From positions 22,170,020 through 22,234,019 of the forward strand of contig CM020620.1 in NCBI GenBank assembly GCA_009829735.1: DNA of 64,000 nt, written 5' to 3'. Each line of letters starts with the position of its first letter. Position 1 is the stretch's first letter. Position numbers and translations under genes: made by a program. Origin of the DNA: Pyropia yezoensis. Its lineage: Eukaryota; Rhodophyta; Bangiophyceae; Bangiales; Bangiaceae. Below, in pieces: positions 63,356 to 64,000 of this stretch. Below the pieces are notes generated by a model that worked only from the letters and a program-made list of their open reading frames with translations, made no database searches and had not been told where the DNA came from.

Positions 63356-64000
63356 GGGTAGGGAGGGGGGGGGGGGGACGGAGGGACGAGCATGGTATTT
63401 TGGGAGGGCGGGGGAGGGGGGGGGCGGGGGATTGGGGATTGGTGAAGGGGGGGGTTGGGGGTTGGGGGTTGGGGGCTGGGGGCTGGGGGCTGGGGGCTGG
63501 GGGCTGGGGGCTGGGGGGGGGCCCCCCCCAAACCCCCAGCCCCCAACCCCCGGGGGGGGGGGCGTCTGCTCCCCGTCGTCCGCCAATTGGCGTTGCCGCC
63601 GCGCGCCGCGCGGGCGCCGCGGCGGCCGCCGACCGACGGCGCGGCGGCGGGGGGCGGTGCCGTGTACCTATTCGTTTCCGTGCGCCCGCCGCCGGCACCG
63701 TGCCGGGCGGCGTTTCCTGGGGGATAGTCCTACGTGACGCGACCAAAGTTTTTTCTTCCATCCGCGTGTAGGGAGCACATGTGTGCGTGTTCCCCCCGGC
63801 CCCCCCTCTGCCGGTGTGTGTGAGTGCGGCAGGGCGGTTGGGTGGCGCGGCAGGGCGGTTGGGACGCCCCGTGGGGCGGGTGCGCTTCTTCAGGTGGCAA
63901 CGAAAAAAAAACCAGCAACAAGACGGGGCACACGGCACGGGCCGCGGCCACACGCCGTCCCCGCGTCGGGGGGTCGCCACAACATCTACGTTTAAAAAAG
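63356..64000. other. Right end: G-rich minisatellite and non-coding sequence
   Basis: After the stop at 63355 come G runs, then tandem TTGGGGG and CTGGGGG heptamers (63453-63514) and an inverted CCCCCAA/CCCCCAG arm (63521-63551). From 63700 to 64000 the sequence is more mixed and contains T and A runs (63749-63757, 63903-63911), but no gene that I can support. Confidence 0.6.
63453..63551. repeat. TTGGGGG/CTGGGGG minisatellite with inverted arm
   Basis: Roughly nine heptamers (first three TTGGGGG, then CTGGGGG) end in a G run and turn into CCCCCCCCAAACCCCCAGCC plus CCCAACCCCC, so the block can fold back on itself. Telomere-like in look, but no known telomere unit is claimed. Confidence 0.8.

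Noticed and set aside
60509-63586. 1025-codon frame on the minus strand
   Set aside because: It is antisense to the plus-strand gene with recurring FLRR motifs and a terminal hydrophobic segment, and it has only Arg/Pro/Gly low complexity.

Overview
The window looks like nuclear DNA of a GC-rich eukaryote with few introns. Three things suggest this: spliceosomal GT-AG introns in two genes, Ty3/gypsy retrotransposons with a chromodomain integrase, and host genes for a membrane serine protease, an FAD glycerol-3-phosphate dehydrogenase and a Golgi-type fucosyltransferase. The very high GC content, few and short introns, Ala/Pro/Gly-rich proteins and long C/G homopolymers fit a bangiophyte red alga (Porphyra/Neopyropia type). 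That taxonomic guess is inference. There are no rRNA, tRNA or CRISPR features that I can support.

Region 1 (1-18278) is a stack of Ty3/gypsy chromovirus-like elements of two families. Family 1 has 571-bp LTRs with ends TGTGG...GCTACA (copies at 5497-6067, 14576-15146 and 17708-18278). Family 2 has LTRs of about 364 bp (3980-4343 and 16309-16671). One nearly complete family-1 element, here called AB, runs on the minus strand from LTR B (14576-15146) through primer site, gag, pol and PPT to LTR A (5497-6067). Between pol and its 3' LTR it carries a 676-codon open frame on the opposite strand (aORF, 6252-8282). A second family-1 copy (element C) has its aORF cut in two by a family-2 element (D). 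The two halves, the two D LTRs and the duplicated 5-bp target site now lie about 12 kb apart in opposite orientation, so the region has been inverted or recombined, or misassembled. In both families gag and pol are joined by the same predicted -1 frameshift site (GGGAAAC), and both use the same 18-nt primer site.

Region 2 (18279-28839) is gene-poor. It holds degraded transposon-like reading frames, a foldback repeat, GC microsatellites, homopolymers over 30 nt long and a 500-N assembly gap (26507-27006).

Region 3 (28840-63355) carries the host genes: a trypsin-type serine protease with a C-terminal membrane anchor (+), FAD glycerol-3-phosphate dehydrogenase (+, one intron), a RING-H2 protein (-), a GT10 fucosyltransferase (-), an unrecognised signal-peptide membrane protein (-), a two-membrane-segment channel resembling the DEG/ENaC superfamily with an EF-hand just before TM1 (-, one intron), and a long Ala/Pro/Lys-rich protein (+). 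The spacers are full of poly-C/poly-G, CGG, CCCG and CCTG repeats. Three of these genes are readable only across frame changes that fall exactly in C or G runs, most likely homopolymer errors in the assembly. The genes do not form an obvious pathway. The right end (63356-64000) has a TTGGGGG/CTGGGGG minisatellite with an inverted arm.
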